From positions 3,844,001 through 3,908,000 of the forward strand of contig JAAQVN010000001.1 of NCBI GenBank assembly GCA_011754535.1: 64,000 bases of DNA, in the 5' to 3' direction. Made by a program: the position numbers and the translations under genes. This DNA comes from Enterobacter asburiae (GTDB taxonomy: Bacteria > Pseudomonadota > Gammaproteobacteria > Enterobacterales > Enterobacteriaceae). The notes beneath the pieces were generated by a model. That model worked only from the letters and a program-made list of their open reading frames with translations. It made no database searches and was not told the origin of the DNA. Below, in pieces: positions 1 to 8,750 of the stretch; positions within the stretch are counted from its first letter, which is position 1, and each line of letters starts with the position of its first letter.

Positions 1-965
1 CGCGCCCCGGTGAGGATCTCCGCCATCTTCATCGACGCCTCGCGCACGCGGAAGAACTGCATAAACCCGGAGTCAAAGCCAACGAAGTGGCAGGCCAGGC
101 CGAGGTTAAGCAGGTGTGAGTGCAGGCGTTCCACCTCCAGCAGAATGGCGCGGATCATCTGCGCGCGTTCCGGCACCACGATCCCCATGCCGTTTTCCAC
201 CGATGTGGTATAGGCAGTGCTGTGGGCAAAGCCGCAGATGCCGCACACGCGGTCAGAGAGGAACGTCACTTCGTTATAGCCCATGCGGGTTTCCGCCAGC
301 TTTTCCATGCCGCGATGGACGTAGAACAGGCGGTAGTCGGCGTCGATGATGTTCTCGCCGTCGACGAACAGGCGGAAGTGGCCCGGTTCGTCGGAGGTGA
401 CGTGCAGCGGGCCGATCGGCACCACGTTGTTCTTCTTGCTGCCGAGCTCGTTGATGAACTCGTAGGTTTCGCTGTCGGTGGTCGGCGCCGGGCGCTGGCG
501 GTAGTCCATGCTGTCTTTGCGCAGCGGGTAGAGTTCGTCCGGCCAGTCGTCCGGCAGCACCAGGCGGCGCTCGTCCGGCAGGCCGACCGGCACCAGGCCG
601 TACATGTCGCGCACCTCGCGTTCGCCCCAGACGGCGGCAGGCACGCGCGGCGTGACGGACGGGTATTCCGGCTTATTCGGGTCGACTTCAACGCGCACGG
701 TGATCCAGCACTTCTCGCCCTGCTCCATCGACATCACGTAGTACACCGCGTAGTTGCCGCACAGCTGGCGCTCGTCGTTACCGAACAGCACCGACAGCCA
801 GCCGCCCTGACGGTAGTAAAGAAACTCCACCACTTCCGGCAGGTAGTTCACCTTCACGGTGACGGTTACCTGGTCTTTGGTTTGCCAGGACTCCTCCAGC
901 ACCACGCCGGGGAAAGCCTGATGCAACGCGGCGAGATACTGCTGACCTTTCTTTTCTTCAGACAT
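1..965 (-). CDS. hycE: Formate hydrogenlyase hydrogenase-3 large subunit HycE (N-terminal part, C-terminus beyond window)
   Basis: Large [NiFe] catalytic subunit of hydrogenase 3, which evolves hydrogen on the cytoplasmic side of the inner membrane within formate hydrogenlyase. The reading frame opens with ATG at 965 and runs without a stop to base 1, giving about 321 residues of an expected roughly 570. The N-terminal part resembles the NuoC-type 30 kDa subunit of complex I. The hydrogenase part then begins with the first Ni-binding motif RVCGICGFAH, whose cysteines fall at residues 241 and 244. The second C-terminal Ni motif lies outside the window. It follows hycD after 15 bases in the same operon. 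Confidence 0.97.
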   Translation of the reverse strand, partial: MSEEKKGQQYLAALHQAFPGVVLEESWQTKDQVTVTVKVNYLPEVVEFLYYRQGGWLSVLFGNDERQLCGNYAVYYVMSMEQGEKCWITVRVEVDPNKPEYPSVTPRVPAAVWGEREVRDMYGLVPVGLPDERRLVLPDDWPDELYPLRKDSMDYRQRPAPTTDSETYEFINELGSKKNNVVPIGPLHVTSDEPGHFRLFVDGENIIDADYRLFYVHRGMEKLAETRMGYNEVTFLSDRVCGICGFAHSTAYTTSVENGMGIVVPERAQMIRAILLEVERLHSHLLNLGLACHFVGFDSGFMQFFRVREASMKMAEILTGA

Positions 966-980
966 AAAAATTCTCTTTAA

Positions 981-1904
981 TCACGCCACCAGCAAGGAGA
1001 CGAACGCTAAAAATGCAAAACCAAAACCGGCCCAGGTGATGCACGACGTTTCGACAAAACGCAGGCGCGCCATGCTGTTTTCAAACAGGGCAATCACCAG
1101 CACGCCGACCAGCAGCTTGAGGGCGGCAATCACGACGGCCAGCACCAGACCACCCGCGGTAAAGTGCGTCATTTGTCCCCACGGGAAGAAGACGCCGACA
1201 AACATCTGCAGCACCACCACCTGCTTGAGGCTGATGCCCCACTTCAGCACCGCGAAGCCATAGCCGCTGTACTCGGTAAGCGGACCTTCCTGCAGCTCCT
1301 GCTCGGCTTCCGCCAGATCGAACGGCAGTTTGCCCATCTCAATAAACGTGGCGAACGCGCAGGCACAGAGCGCCAGCACCAGCGGAATGGAGCGGGCCAC
1401 CGGCCAGTGATAAACGGTGTCGGTGATAAAGCTGATATGGGTGGAACCGGCCACCTGCGCGGCGACCCACAGCCCCAGCAGCAGGATCGGCTCCACCAGC
1501 ACGCCGAGCATCGCCTCGCGGCTGGCGCCAATGCCAGTAAACGGGCTTCCGGTATCCAGGCCCGCAATCGCAAAGAAGAAACGGGCAATGGCGAAGAGGT
1601 AAATCAGCGTGATTAGATCGCCGAGCGCCGGCAGCGGCGACGCCACCGTCACCACCGGCAGAGCGGTGGCGATGGTCAGCATCACGCCAACCATCACGAA
1701 CGGCGTCAGGCGGAAGACCCAGCCTGCGGCGTCCGGGGCCACGCTCTGACGAGAAAGCAGCTTGAAGAGATCGCGGTACTCCTGGAACACCCCAGGCCCG
1801 CGGCGGTTGTGCATTCGGGCGCGCGCCACGCGCGTGATGCCCGACAGCAGCGGCGCGGCGGCGAACAGCACCAGCGCCTGAAGAATTGCCAGTAACAGAC
1901 TCAT
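981..1904 (-). CDS. hycD: Formate hydrogenlyase membrane subunit HycD
   Basis: NuoH-like integral membrane subunit that anchors the hydrogenase-3 peripheral arm. The 307 residues equal the E. coli length. The protein consists of about eight hydrophobic helices. The charged loop with RARMHNRRGPGVFQEYRDL near residues 27-46 and the acidic loop FDLAEAEQELQEGP are typical of the NuoH/HycD quinone-site region. It starts one base after the hycC stop, so the genes are probably translationally coupled. Confidence 0.97.
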   Translation of the reverse strand: MSLLLAILQALVLFAAAPLLSGITRVARARMHNRRGPGVFQEYRDLFKLLSRQSVAPDAAGWVFRLTPFVMVGVMLTIATALPVVTVASPLPALGDLITLIYLFAIARFFFAIAGLDTGSPFTGIGASREAMLGVLVEPILLLGLWVAAQVAGSTHISFITDTVYHWPVARSIPLVLALCACAFATFIEMGKLPFDLAEAEQELQEGPLTEYSGYGFAVLKWGISLKQVVVLQMFVGVFFPWGQMTHFTAGGLVLAVVIAALKLLVGVLVIALFENSMARLRFVETSCITWAGFGFAFLAFVSLLVA

Positions 1905-1905
1905 G

Positions 1906-3720
1906 TCAGGCTCCTCGTGAAATCACAATAACCACCAGCACCGCCAGCTCGATGACCGCCAGACGGCGGAACAGCGCGGGTGCGGCGGCGCTCTGCCAGC
2001 CCGGTACCCAGCCCACCGGGTTCAGCCAGCGGCGCAGCTTCAGCACGGCGGCGAAGTTTTCCTTCACCGGCATGGCGAAACCGTGGGCGGTGATGACCAT
2101 CGACTGCTCGTGTTCGTAGCCGCAGGCCCACGCCGCGCCGCGCGAGCGGGAGGCGAGTCGGTCGCGTTTAAAGAACAGCATCAGCACGAATGGCAGCAGC
2201 GGTGCGGCAACCAGCAGCAGCGCCATCATCGGCTGGGATACGACGGTATGCACCGTGGTCAGCGGCAGCGGAACGGCGTTGCCCAGCAGCGGCAGTAGCC
2301 ACGGCGCGGCAACCCCGCCCGCAATGCAGCACAGCGCCAGCGCGACCACGCTGGCACACATCAGTACCGGTGCGCAGCAGGCGTTTTCAGCTTCGCGGGT
2401 GCGCGGCGCGCCGAGGAAGGTCACGCCGTAAACCTTCGCCATGCACATCACCGCCAGCGCCCCGGTAATCGCCAGCCCGACTGCCAGTAGCGGGCCTAAC
2501 AGGCGCGCGATAAAGAGATCGCTCTGACCGAGCGCGAAGAAGGACTGGTAGATCACCCACTCCCCGGCAAAGCCGTTCAGCGGCGGCAGCGCAGCCATCG
2601 CCATCAGCCCCACCAGCATGGCGAGTGAAATCACCGGCATCTTTTTGCCGATGCCGCCGAGCTTTTCGATATCCCGATGGCCGGTGCGGAACCAGACGCT
2701 ACCCGCCCCGAGGAAGAGGGTGCTTTTAAACAGGCTGTGGTTGACGAGGTGATACAGGCCGCCGATAAACCCAGCAGCAATCAGCGCCGGCTGGTTAAGC
2801 GCCAGCCCGGCGACGCCCGCGCCCATACCGAGCAGGATGATGCCGATATTTTCAAGGGTGTGGTACGCCAGCAGGCGCTGAATGTTGTGCTCCATCAGGG
2901 CGTACAACCCGCCAACGAACGCGGTGACCATGCCCGCAATCAGCAGCATCACGCCCCACCAAAGCGGCGGCTGACCGCCGGTCAGCGTGAGGGTCAGGAT
3001 ACCGAACAGCCCCACCTTCATCACCACTGTGGAGAACAGCGCGGCAGCCGGCGCCGGGGCATTCGCATGCGCCTGCGGCACCCAGCCGTGCAGCGGGATA
3101 ATCCCGGCCAGCAGGCCAAAGCCGACTACGCCAAGCAGCCAGACGTCGTTGCCCAGCGTCTGGCCGTTAAGCGCGGAAAAGTCCAGGGTGCCGAAACGCT
3201 GCCACACCAACCAGCAGGCCAGCGCCAGCAGCAGCGTCCCGAGGCGACCGAGCGCAAACCACAGCTTGCCGGAGGCGCTGCAGCCCGTCAGGAACACGCC
3301 GCACAGGGCCATGATCTCCGCCATCACCACCAGCGCACCGAGGTTGCTGGCGATAACCGTGCAGACCGCCGTGGCCATCAGCAGGTTCACCAGCAGGCCG
3401 TTGGCTTTGACCTGCTGATGACGGTGCCAGTCAATATTGAACAGGCTGATAAACAGCCCGCACAGGCCAAAGGTCACCAGCCAGATGGCGTTTAGCGGTG
3501 TAATCGCCACGGTGTGGCGAATCAGCGGCATAAGTGTTTCCACGGATTGTCCGCCGAGCAGAACCACGCCGCCAGCGGCCAGCGTCATCAGGCTGCCGAC
3601 CGCCCCGCCGATACCGGCTATCCAGCCGCTCAGGGTTTTATGGAAAGAGAACACCAGCGCCAGCACGGCGGCAGCGGCAAAGTACGCCACGGCGCTGTTA
3701 ATCATAAATATCGCGTTCAT
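1906..3720 (-). CDS. hycC: Formate hydrogenlyase membrane subunit HycC
   Basis: Large antiporter-like membrane subunit of the NuoL/NuoM/MrpD family. With HycD it forms the membrane arm of formate hydrogenlyase. The 604 residues form some 14-16 hydrophobic segments; E. coli HycC has 608. The conserved helix with LLAYHTLENIGIILLG and the motif PLHGWVPQAHANAPAPAAA mark the proton-channel core of this family. The ATG overlaps the hycB stop by four bases. It is very similar to the E. coli protein throughout, with a slightly shorter loop near residues 60-90. Confidence 0.97.
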   Translation of the reverse strand: MNAIFMINSAVAYFAAAAVLALVFSFHKTLSGWIAGIGGAVGSLMTLAAGGVVLLGGQSVETLMPLIRHTVAITPLNAIWLVTFGLCGLFISLFNIDWHRHQQVKANGLLVNLLMATAVCTVIASNLGALVVMAEIMALCGVFLTGCSASGKLWFALGRLGTLLLALACWLVWQRFGTLDFSALNGQTLGNDVWLLGVVGFGLLAGIIPLHGWVPQAHANAPAPAAALFSTVVMKVGLFGILTLTLTGGQPPLWWGVMLLIAGMVTAFVGGLYALMEHNIQRLLAYHTLENIGIILLGMGAGVAGLALNQPALIAAGFIGGLYHLVNHSLFKSTLFLGAGSVWFRTGHRDIEKLGGIGKKMPVISLAMLVGLMAMAALPPLNGFAGEWVIYQSFFALGQSDLFIARLLGPLLAVGLAITGALAVMCMAKVYGVTFLGAPRTREAENACCAPVLMCASVVALALCCIAGGVAAPWLLPLLGNAVPLPLTTVHTVVSQPMMALLLVAAPLLPFVLMLFFKRDRLASRSRGAAWACGYEHEQSMVITAHGFAMPVKENFAAVLKLRRWLNPVGWVPGWQSAAAPALFRRLAVIELAVLVVIVISRGA

Positions 3721-4325
3721 TTCGCCCCCTCGTTAAGCGACTGCAGAAGCGAAAGATCGCCGACGTCGGTATTAATGGTCAGCTCGCGCTTGCGCCTGCT
3801 GGTGCGGGCGATGTCGCGGATGTTGACCAGGATCAGCGCTTTGGTCGGGCAGGTCCGCACGCAGGCCGGGCCCTGTTCGTCAAAGCTGCACAGGTCGCAC
3901 TTCACCGCGATAGCGCGGATGCCGGGGACCCAGTCCAGCAGCGTGCTCACCTTCGCCGGAGCGGGTGGCGCAGGCAGCGCTTTCGGGGTATTGGCGTTCG
4001 CCGGGATATGGAGCGGGCGGCTGCCGGAGAATTCAATGGCGCCGAACGGGCAGGCGATGCCGCACAGCTTGCAGCTGACGCACAGGCTTTCGTTCAGCTG
4101 GACCGCGCCATCGACGCGGGTGATGGCGTTAACCGGGCACACGCCCGCACACGGGGCATCTTCACAGTGGTGGCAGAGCTGCGGGGCAGACTCTTTTTCA
4201 TTACGCATGACGCGCAGGCGCGGCATGGACTGCAGCCCGTGCAGGCGGTGCGTTTCCGAGCACGCCGCCTCACAGGTTCGACAGCCAATACAGACCGTCG
4301 AGTCAGCAATTACAAAACGGTTCAC
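3717..4325 (-). CDS. hycB: Formate hydrogenlyase iron-sulfur subunit HycB
   Basis: Polyferredoxin that passes electrons from formate dehydrogenase H to the hydrogenase module. The 202 residues contain four cysteine clusters: C12-x2-C15-x2-C18-x3-C22, then CHHCEDAPCAGVC, CVSCKLCGIAC and CDLCSFDEQGPACVRTC, which fits four [4Fe-4S] centres. Length and motif order match E. coli HycB (203 residues). The ATG lies 73 bases after the hycA stop. This gap contains a TGTC-N5-GACA element like those upstream of hycA, consistent with the known FhlA site between hycA and hycB. Confidence 0.97.
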   Translation of the reverse strand: MNRFVIADSTVCIGCRTCEAACSETHRLHGLQSMPRLRVMRNEKESAPQLCHHCEDAPCAGVCPVNAITRVDGAVQLNESLCVSCKLCGIACPFGAIEFSGSRPLHIPANANTPKALPAPPAPAKVSTLLDWVPGIRAIAVKCDLCSFDEQGPACVRTCPTKALILVNIRDIARTSRRKRELTINTDVGDLSLLQSLNEGAK

Positions 4326-4367
4326 CGGGCAATCCTCAGGTGATGGTCATTTTTGACGACGAAAAAC

Positions 4368-4380
4368 TGTCTCATCGACA
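4368..4380. promoter_or_regulatory. Putative FhlA-type site in the hycA-hycB gap
   Basis: The sequence TGTCTCATCGACA fits a TGTC-N5-GACA half-palindrome, followed closely by a second CGACA at 4386-4390. The same element occurs upstream of hycA. E. coli has an FhlA binding region at this position between hycA and hycB. The assignment to FhlA is inferred from the shared motif and the context. Confidence 0.55.
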
Positions 4381-4398
4381 CTTTTCGACACACGGTTA

Positions 4399-4863
4399 TC
4401 AGGCAGGGTTAGCGGGAATCTTTCCCGCGACCAGCTGTTTCAGGTCGACCGGCAAGTCGTGTTCAACCGCGGCGTAGAGACCGTTGTAAACCGGCGCGAT
4501 TTTCTCCAGATAGTGCTCAAGCACCTGCTGGCGATCGCGGTTGCTGACGTAGCCGTCGACCATGCCGTCGGCCATCAGCTGGGCCTGCGCAATACACTGT
4601 TTTTCACCCTCTTTGTTCTCGACGTAGTACTCGATGGTGTGGCTGTTAAAGCTGTCTGCCAGGGTGACAAAAACCGTGAAATGGCCGAAGAGGACAAATC
4701 GCATATCGCCCTGCGCCGCACAGCTCATCGCGTGATGCAGACGCGCTTTTGACAGGGTGATCCCCTGAACCAGAGAGTTGCAGTAGAGGTGCCACTGATC
4801 CTGAAGCTGCTGGTGGCGCTGCGCGATGTAATCCGCTTTTTCGCTGATTTCCCAAATAGTCAT
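4399..4863 (-). CDS. hycA: Formate hydrogenlyase regulatory protein HycA
   Basis: Negative modulator of the formate regulon that counteracts FhlA; its mechanism is poorly known. The start at 4863 (MTIWEISEKADYIAQRH) gives 154 residues and matches E. coli HycA (153). The open frame extends further upstream, but that extension runs across the sigma-54 promoter and is not coding. It is the first gene of the hyc operon, with the promoter at 4898-4914. It is more divergent from E. coli than its neighbours, especially at the C-terminus. Confidence 0.95.
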   Translation of the reverse strand: MTIWEISEKADYIAQRHQQLQDQWHLYCNSLVQGITLSKARLHHAMSCAAQGDMRFVLFGHFTVFVTLADSFNSHTIEYYVENKEGEKQCIAQAQLMADGMVDGYVSNRDRQQVLEHYLEKIAPVYNGLYAAVEHDLPVDLKQLVAGKIPANPA

Positions 4864-4897
4864 AAAAGGTATCCGGTTAATGGAGATAGCGGCTGTT

Positions 4898-4914
4898 AAG
4901 CAGATTCCGTGCCA
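4898..4914 (-). promoter_or_regulatory. Sigma-54 promoter of the hyc operon
   Basis: On the minus strand the sequence reads TGGCACGGAATCTGCTT. It has the invariant GG and GC separated by ten bases, as required for a -24/-12 promoter. It faces hycA with about 35 bases to the ATG. FhlA, encoded in this window, is the expected activator. Confidence 0.88.
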
Positions 4915-4958
4915 GTTTTTAATTAATTGATTTACAATGCCTTTATCAAAAAATTCAC

Positions 4959-5002
4959 TGTCAACGCTGCGATGTCGACGTGTCATTTCGACAGCGTTGA
5001 CA
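4959..5002. promoter_or_regulatory. FhlA upstream activating region between hycA and hypA
   Basis: A perfect 11-base inverted repeat (TGTCAACGCTG at 4959-4969, CAGCGTTGACA at 4992-5002) brackets further TGTC/GACA elements, including TGTCATTTCGACA at 4981-4993. It lies between the two divergent sigma-54 promoters, where an enhancer serving both would be expected. Binding by FhlA is inferred from position and from the repeated element in the hycA-hycB gap. Confidence 0.7.
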
Positions 5003-5028
5003 TCGTCACGCCTTAACAAAAATCAAGC

Positions 5029-5044
5029 TGGCACCGTTATTGCA
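5029..5044 (+). promoter_or_regulatory. Sigma-54 promoter of the hyp operon
   Basis: TGGCACCGTTATTGCA carries GG and GC ten bases apart, a near-consensus -24/-12 element. It lies about 30 bases ahead of the hypA ATG and diverges from the hyc promoter. Confidence 0.88.
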
Positions 5045-5074
5045 TTCAATGGCGCAATTCATTGAGGAGGCGTC

Positions 5075-5425
5075 ATGCACGAAATCACCCTCTGCCAGCG
5101 TGCTCTGGAGCTTATCGAACAGCAGGCAGTGCAAAACCGCGCGAAACGCGTCACCGGCGTCTGGCTGAAGGTCGGGGCGTTTTCCTGCGTCGAGACCAGC
5201 GCCCTGGCCTTCTGCTTTGAGCTGGTGTGCCGCGGCACGCTGGCGGAAGGCTGCGCGCTGCATATTGAAGAGCAGCAGGCGGAGTGCTGGTGCGAGCAGT
5301 GCCAGCAGTACGTCACCCTGCTGTCATCGAAGGTTCAGCGCTGCCCGCAGTGCCAGAGCGCCGGGCTGCGCATCGTGGCGGATGACGGCATGCAGATCCA
5401 ACGCCTCGAAATTGAGAAGGAGTAA
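5075..5425 (+). CDS. hypA: Hydrogenase nickel chaperone HypA
   Basis: Nickel metallochaperone that works with HypB to insert Ni into the hydrogenase large subunit (here HycE). The 116 residues equal the E. coli length. The N-terminal MHE supplies the Ni ligand His2. The zinc site is formed by C73-E-Q-C76 and C90-P-Q-C93. A GAGGAGG-like ribosome binding site precedes the ATG. First gene of hypABCDE, followed by hypB after three bases. Confidence 0.97.
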   Translation: MHEITLCQRALELIEQQAVQNRAKRVTGVWLKVGAFSCVETSALAFCFELVCRGTLAEGCALHIEEQQAECWCEQCQQYVTLLSSKVQRCPQCQSAGLRIVADDGMQIQRLEIEKE

Positions 5426-5428
5426 AGT

Positions 5429-6292
5429 ATGTGTAGTACCTGCGGTTGCGCCGAAGGCAACCTGTATATAGAAGGGGATGAACACCGCCCCCACTCCGCG
5501 TTTCGCTCCGCGCCCTTTTCCCCCGCCCCGCGTCCTGCGGCGGCCCTGACCGGGATCACCTTTGCACCGCAGCGCTCCGACGCGGGCGACCTGCATTACG
5601 GCCACGGCGAAGCGGGCACCCACGCGCCGGGCATGAGCCAGCGCCAGATGCTGGAGGTGGAGCTCGACGTGCTGGACAAAAATAACCAGATCGCCGCCCG
5701 CAACCGCGCCCGCTTCGCCGCCCGCAAACAGCTGGTGCTGAACCTGGTCTCCAGCCCCGGTTCCGGCAAAACCACGCTGCTGACCGAAACGCTCAAACGC
5801 CTCAACGGGCGCGTCTCCTGCGCGGTGATCGAGGGCGACCAGCAAACGGTAAACGACGCGGCGCGCATCCGCGAAACCGGCACCCCGGCAATTCAAGTTA
5901 ACACCGGTAAAGGCTGCCACCTGGACGCGCAGATGATTGCCGACGCCGCGCCGCGCCTGCCGCTGGCGGATAACGGCATCCTGTTTATTGAAAACGTCGG
6001 TAACCTGGTCTGCCCGGCAAGCTTTGACCTTGGCGAACGCCACAAGGTGGCGGTGCTCTCCGTCACCGAAGGGGAGGACAAGCCGTTGAAGTATCCGCAC
6101 ATGTTCGCCGCCGCCTCCATCATGCTGCTGAACAAAGTCGACCTGCTGCCGTACCTGAATTTTGACGTTGATAAGTGTATGGCGTATGCCCGCGAGGTGA
6201 ACCCGGACATTCACATCCTGCTGGTTTCCGCCACGCGCGGCGACGGGATGGACGCCTGGCTGGACTGGCTGGAGAGCGAACGATGTGCATAG
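5429..6292 (+). CDS. hypB: Hydrogenase nickel incorporation GTPase HypB
   Basis: GTPase that supplies nickel during [NiFe] hydrogenase maturation. The N-terminus MCSTCGC is the high-affinity Ni-binding motif of E. coli-type HypB. The P-loop GSGKTT lies at residues 111-116. The metal site in the G domain is present as C163, H164 and C195. The 287 residues compare with 290 in E. coli; the differences lie in the proline-rich linker around residues 30-50. Its stop overlaps the hypC start by ten bases. Confidence 0.97.
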   Translation: MCSTCGCAEGNLYIEGDEHRPHSAFRSAPFSPAPRPAAALTGITFAPQRSDAGDLHYGHGEAGTHAPGMSQRQMLEVELDVLDKNNQIAARNRARFAARKQLVLNLVSSPGSGKTTLLTETLKRLNGRVSCAVIEGDQQTVNDAARIRETGTPAIQVNTGKGCHLDAQMIADAAPRLPLADNGILFIENVGNLVCPASFDLGERHKVAVLSVTEGEDKPLKYPHMFAAASIMLLNKVDLLPYLNFDVDKCMAYAREVNPDIHILLVSATRGDGMDAWLDWLESERCA

Positions 6293-6555
6293 GCGTACCG
6301 GGACAAATTCACGCCATCGACGGCAATCAGGCCAAAGTCGAGGTTTGCGGCATCCTGCGCGACGTCGACCTGACGCTGGTGGGCAGCACCGATGAGACGG
6401 GCGCGTCGCGCCTCGGCCAGTGGGTGCTGGTCCACGTAGGCTTTGCGATGAGCGTGATTAACGAAGCAGAAGCCCGCGACACGCTCGACGCGCTGCAAAA
6501 CATGTTCGACGTGGAACCGGACGTCGGCGCGCTGCTGTACGGCGAGGAAAGGTAA
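6283..6555 (+). CDS. hypC: Hydrogenase maturation chaperone HypC
   Basis: Small chaperone that binds HypD for Fe(CN)2CO assembly and delivers the group to the large-subunit precursor. The start at 6283 is fixed by the essential N-terminal MCIGVPGQI with Cys2. This gives 90 residues, the E. coli length. An open frame extends upstream inside hypB but would bury the Cys2 motif. The ten-base overlap with hypB suggests translational coupling. Confidence 0.96.
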   Translation: MCIGVPGQIHAIDGNQAKVEVCGILRDVDLTLVGSTDETGASRLGQWVLVHVGFAMSVINEAEARDTLDALQNMFDVEPDVGALLYGEER

Positions 6556-6557
6556 TC

Positions 6558-7679
6558 ATGCGTTACGTTGATGAATACCGCGCGCCGGAACAGGGGATGC
6601 AGCTTATCGGGCATCTGAAAACGCGCGCGGCGCTGCTGGACTACACGAAAGAAAAGCCGCTGCGGATCATGGAGGTGTGCGGCGGACATACGCACGCCAT
6701 CTTCAAATTTGGCCTCGACCAGCTGCTGCCGGAGAACATCGAGTTTATTCACGGCCCCGGCTGCCCGGTGTGCGTGCTGCCGATGGGGCGCATCGACAGC
6801 TGCATTGAAATTGCCGGCCAGCCCGACGTTACTTTCTGCACCTTTGGCGACGCGATGCGCGTGCCGGGGAAAAACGGCTCGCTGCTGCAGGCGAAAGCGC
6901 GCGGGGCGGACGTGCGGATCGTTTACTCACCGATGGATGCCCTGACGCTGGCGATGGATAACCCTGAGCGCAAGGTCGTCTTTTTCGGGCTGGGTTTTGA
7001 GACCACCATGCCCGCTACGGCCATCACGCTGCAGCAGGCGAAAGCGCGCGGTGTCGGTAACTTTTTCTTTTTCTGCCAGCATATTACGCTCATTCCCACG
7101 CTGCGCAGCCTGCTGGAAGAGCCGGACAACGGCATCGACGCGTTTCTGGCACCGGGCCACGTCAGCATGGTGATTGGCACAGACGCCTACGGTTTTATCG
7201 CTGAACAGTACAATCGTCCGTTAGTGGTCGCTGGTTTCGAACCGCTTGATCTACTGCAAGGTGTGACCATGCTGGTTGAGCAGAAAATAGCGGCCCTGAG
7301 CGCGGTGGAAAATCAGTATCGCCGCGTGGTGCCCGATGCGGGAAATGAACGGGCGCAGCAGGCGATAGCCGACGTGTTTAGCGTTGAGGGCGACAGCGAG
7401 TGGCGCGGGCTGGGGCTGATTGCCGAATCCGGCGTGCACCTGACGCCTGCCTATCGCGCATTCGATGCCGAAGCGCACTTCCGCCCACAGCCACAGCAGG
7501 TGTGCGACGATCCCCGCGCCCGCTGCGGCGAGGTGCTTACCGGCAAATGCAAACCTCATCACTGCCCGTTATTTGGCAACACCTGTAACCCGCAAACCGC
7601 GTTTGGCGCGCTGATGGTCTCCTCCGAAGGAGCCTGCGCCGCGTGGTATCAGTATCGCAACCAGGAGTGTGAAGCATGA
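6558..7679 (+). CDS. hypD: Hydrogenase Fe-cyanide assembly protein HypD
   Basis: Iron-sulfur scaffold on which the Fe(CN)2CO moiety is built together with HypC and HypE. The 373 residues equal the E. coli length. Visible motifs are C41-GGHTH, GPG-C69-PV-C72 and a C-terminal cysteine cluster in CGEVLTGKCKPHHCPLFGN that holds the [4Fe-4S] centre. It starts two bases after hypC, and its stop overlaps hypE by four bases. Confidence 0.97.
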   Translation: MRYVDEYRAPEQGMQLIGHLKTRAALLDYTKEKPLRIMEVCGGHTHAIFKFGLDQLLPENIEFIHGPGCPVCVLPMGRIDSCIEIAGQPDVTFCTFGDAMRVPGKNGSLLQAKARGADVRIVYSPMDALTLAMDNPERKVVFFGLGFETTMPATAITLQQAKARGVGNFFFFCQHITLIPTLRSLLEEPDNGIDAFLAPGHVSMVIGTDAYGFIAEQYNRPLVVAGFEPLDLLQGVTMLVEQKIAALSAVENQYRRVVPDAGNERAQQAIADVFSVEGDSEWRGLGLIAESGVHLTPAYRAFDAEAHFRPQPQQVCDDPRARCGEVLTGKCKPHHCPLFGNTCNPQTAFGALMVSSEGACAAWYQYRNQECEA

Positions 7680-8686
7680 ACACGGTGGAAATGGCGCACG
7701 GAAGTGGCGGACAGGCGATGCAGCAGCTGATTAACCGGTTGTTCGTGGAGGCCTTTAATAACCCCTGGCTTGCCGAGCAGGAGGATCAGGCGCGCATTGA
7801 CCTCGCGTCCCTCACCGAACAGGGCGATCGGCTGGCGTTCTCCACCGACAGCTACGTGATTGACCCGCTGTTCTTCCCGGGCGGCGATATCGGCAAGCTC
7901 GCCGTCTGCGGCACCGCCAACGACGTAGCCGTCAGCGGCGCCATTCCGCGCTACCTCTCCTGCGGGTTTATTCTTGAAGAAGGGTTACCGATGGAGACGC
8001 TCACGGCGGTGGTGAACAGCATGGCGCACACCGCGCGCGAGGCGGGGATCGCTATCGTCACCGGGGACACCAAAGTGGTCCAGCGCGGTGCGGCCGATAA
8101 GCTCTTCATCAACACCGCCGGCATGGGGGCGATCCCCGCAGACGTTCACTGGGGCGCGCAGCGGCTTAGCGTCGGCGACGTGCTGATCGTGACCGGCACG
8201 CTGGGCTGCCACGGGGCGACTATCCTTAACCTGCGCGAAGGATTAGGACTGGACGGCGAGCTTCGCAGCGACTGCGCGGTACTCACCCCGCTGATTCAGA
8301 CGCTGCGCGCCATTCCCGGCGTGAAGGCTCTGCGCGATGCCACCCGTGGAGGGGTGAATGCCGTCGTCCACGAGTTCGCCGCAAGCTGCGGGTGCGGAAT
8401 TGAACTCACCGAGCGCAGCCTGCCCGTTAAGCCTGCCGTACGCGGGCTGTGCGAGCTATTGGGGCTTGACCCGCTAAACTTTGCTAACGAAGGCAAGCTG
8501 GCGATCGGCGTGGAGCGCCAGGCTGCTGAGGCGGTGCTTGAGCAGCTACGTGCGCATCCCTTAGGGAAAGACGCGGCCATCATCGGAGACGTGGTTGAGC
8601 GCAAAGGGGTGCGCCTGGCCGGGCTTTATGGCGTGAAGCGCACGCTGGACCTGCCGCACGCTGAGCCGCTACCCCGAATTTGCTAG
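7676..8686 (+). CDS. hypE: Hydrogenase maturation carbamoyl dehydratase HypE
   Basis: PurM-like ATP-dependent dehydratase that converts the carbamoyl group placed on its C-terminal cysteine by HypF into a thiocyanate, the source of cyanide ligands. The 336 residues end in PRIC, with the catalytic cysteine as last residue. HypF itself is not encoded in this window. It overlaps hypD by four bases (ATGA) and precedes fhlA by 64 bases. Confidence 0.97.
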   Translation: MNTVEMAHGSGGQAMQQLINRLFVEAFNNPWLAEQEDQARIDLASLTEQGDRLAFSTDSYVIDPLFFPGGDIGKLAVCGTANDVAVSGAIPRYLSCGFILEEGLPMETLTAVVNSMAHTAREAGIAIVTGDTKVVQRGAADKLFINTAGMGAIPADVHWGAQRLSVGDVLIVTGTLGCHGATILNLREGLGLDGELRSDCAVLTPLIQTLRAIPGVKALRDATRGGVNAVVHEFAASCGCGIELTERSLPVKPAVRGLCELLGLDPLNFANEGKLAIGVERQAAEAVLEQLRAHPLGKDAAIIGDVVERKGVRLAGLYGVKRTLDLPHAEPLPRIC

Positions 8687-8750
8687 AGCCGCGCCATAAG
8701 CGGTCAGCACTGAATCTCTCTTTTTTGCCAGTTTCTATTGGAAAGCAATA

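Noticed and set aside
4864..5019. Extension of hycA to an upstream ATG
   Set aside because: The extension covers the sigma-54 promoter and FhlA region. The family start MTIWEI lies at 4863.
5331..6214. Minus-strand open frame opposite hypB
   Set aside because: It is a shadow of hypB, whose P-loop, metal sites and N-terminal cysteine motif all match the known family.
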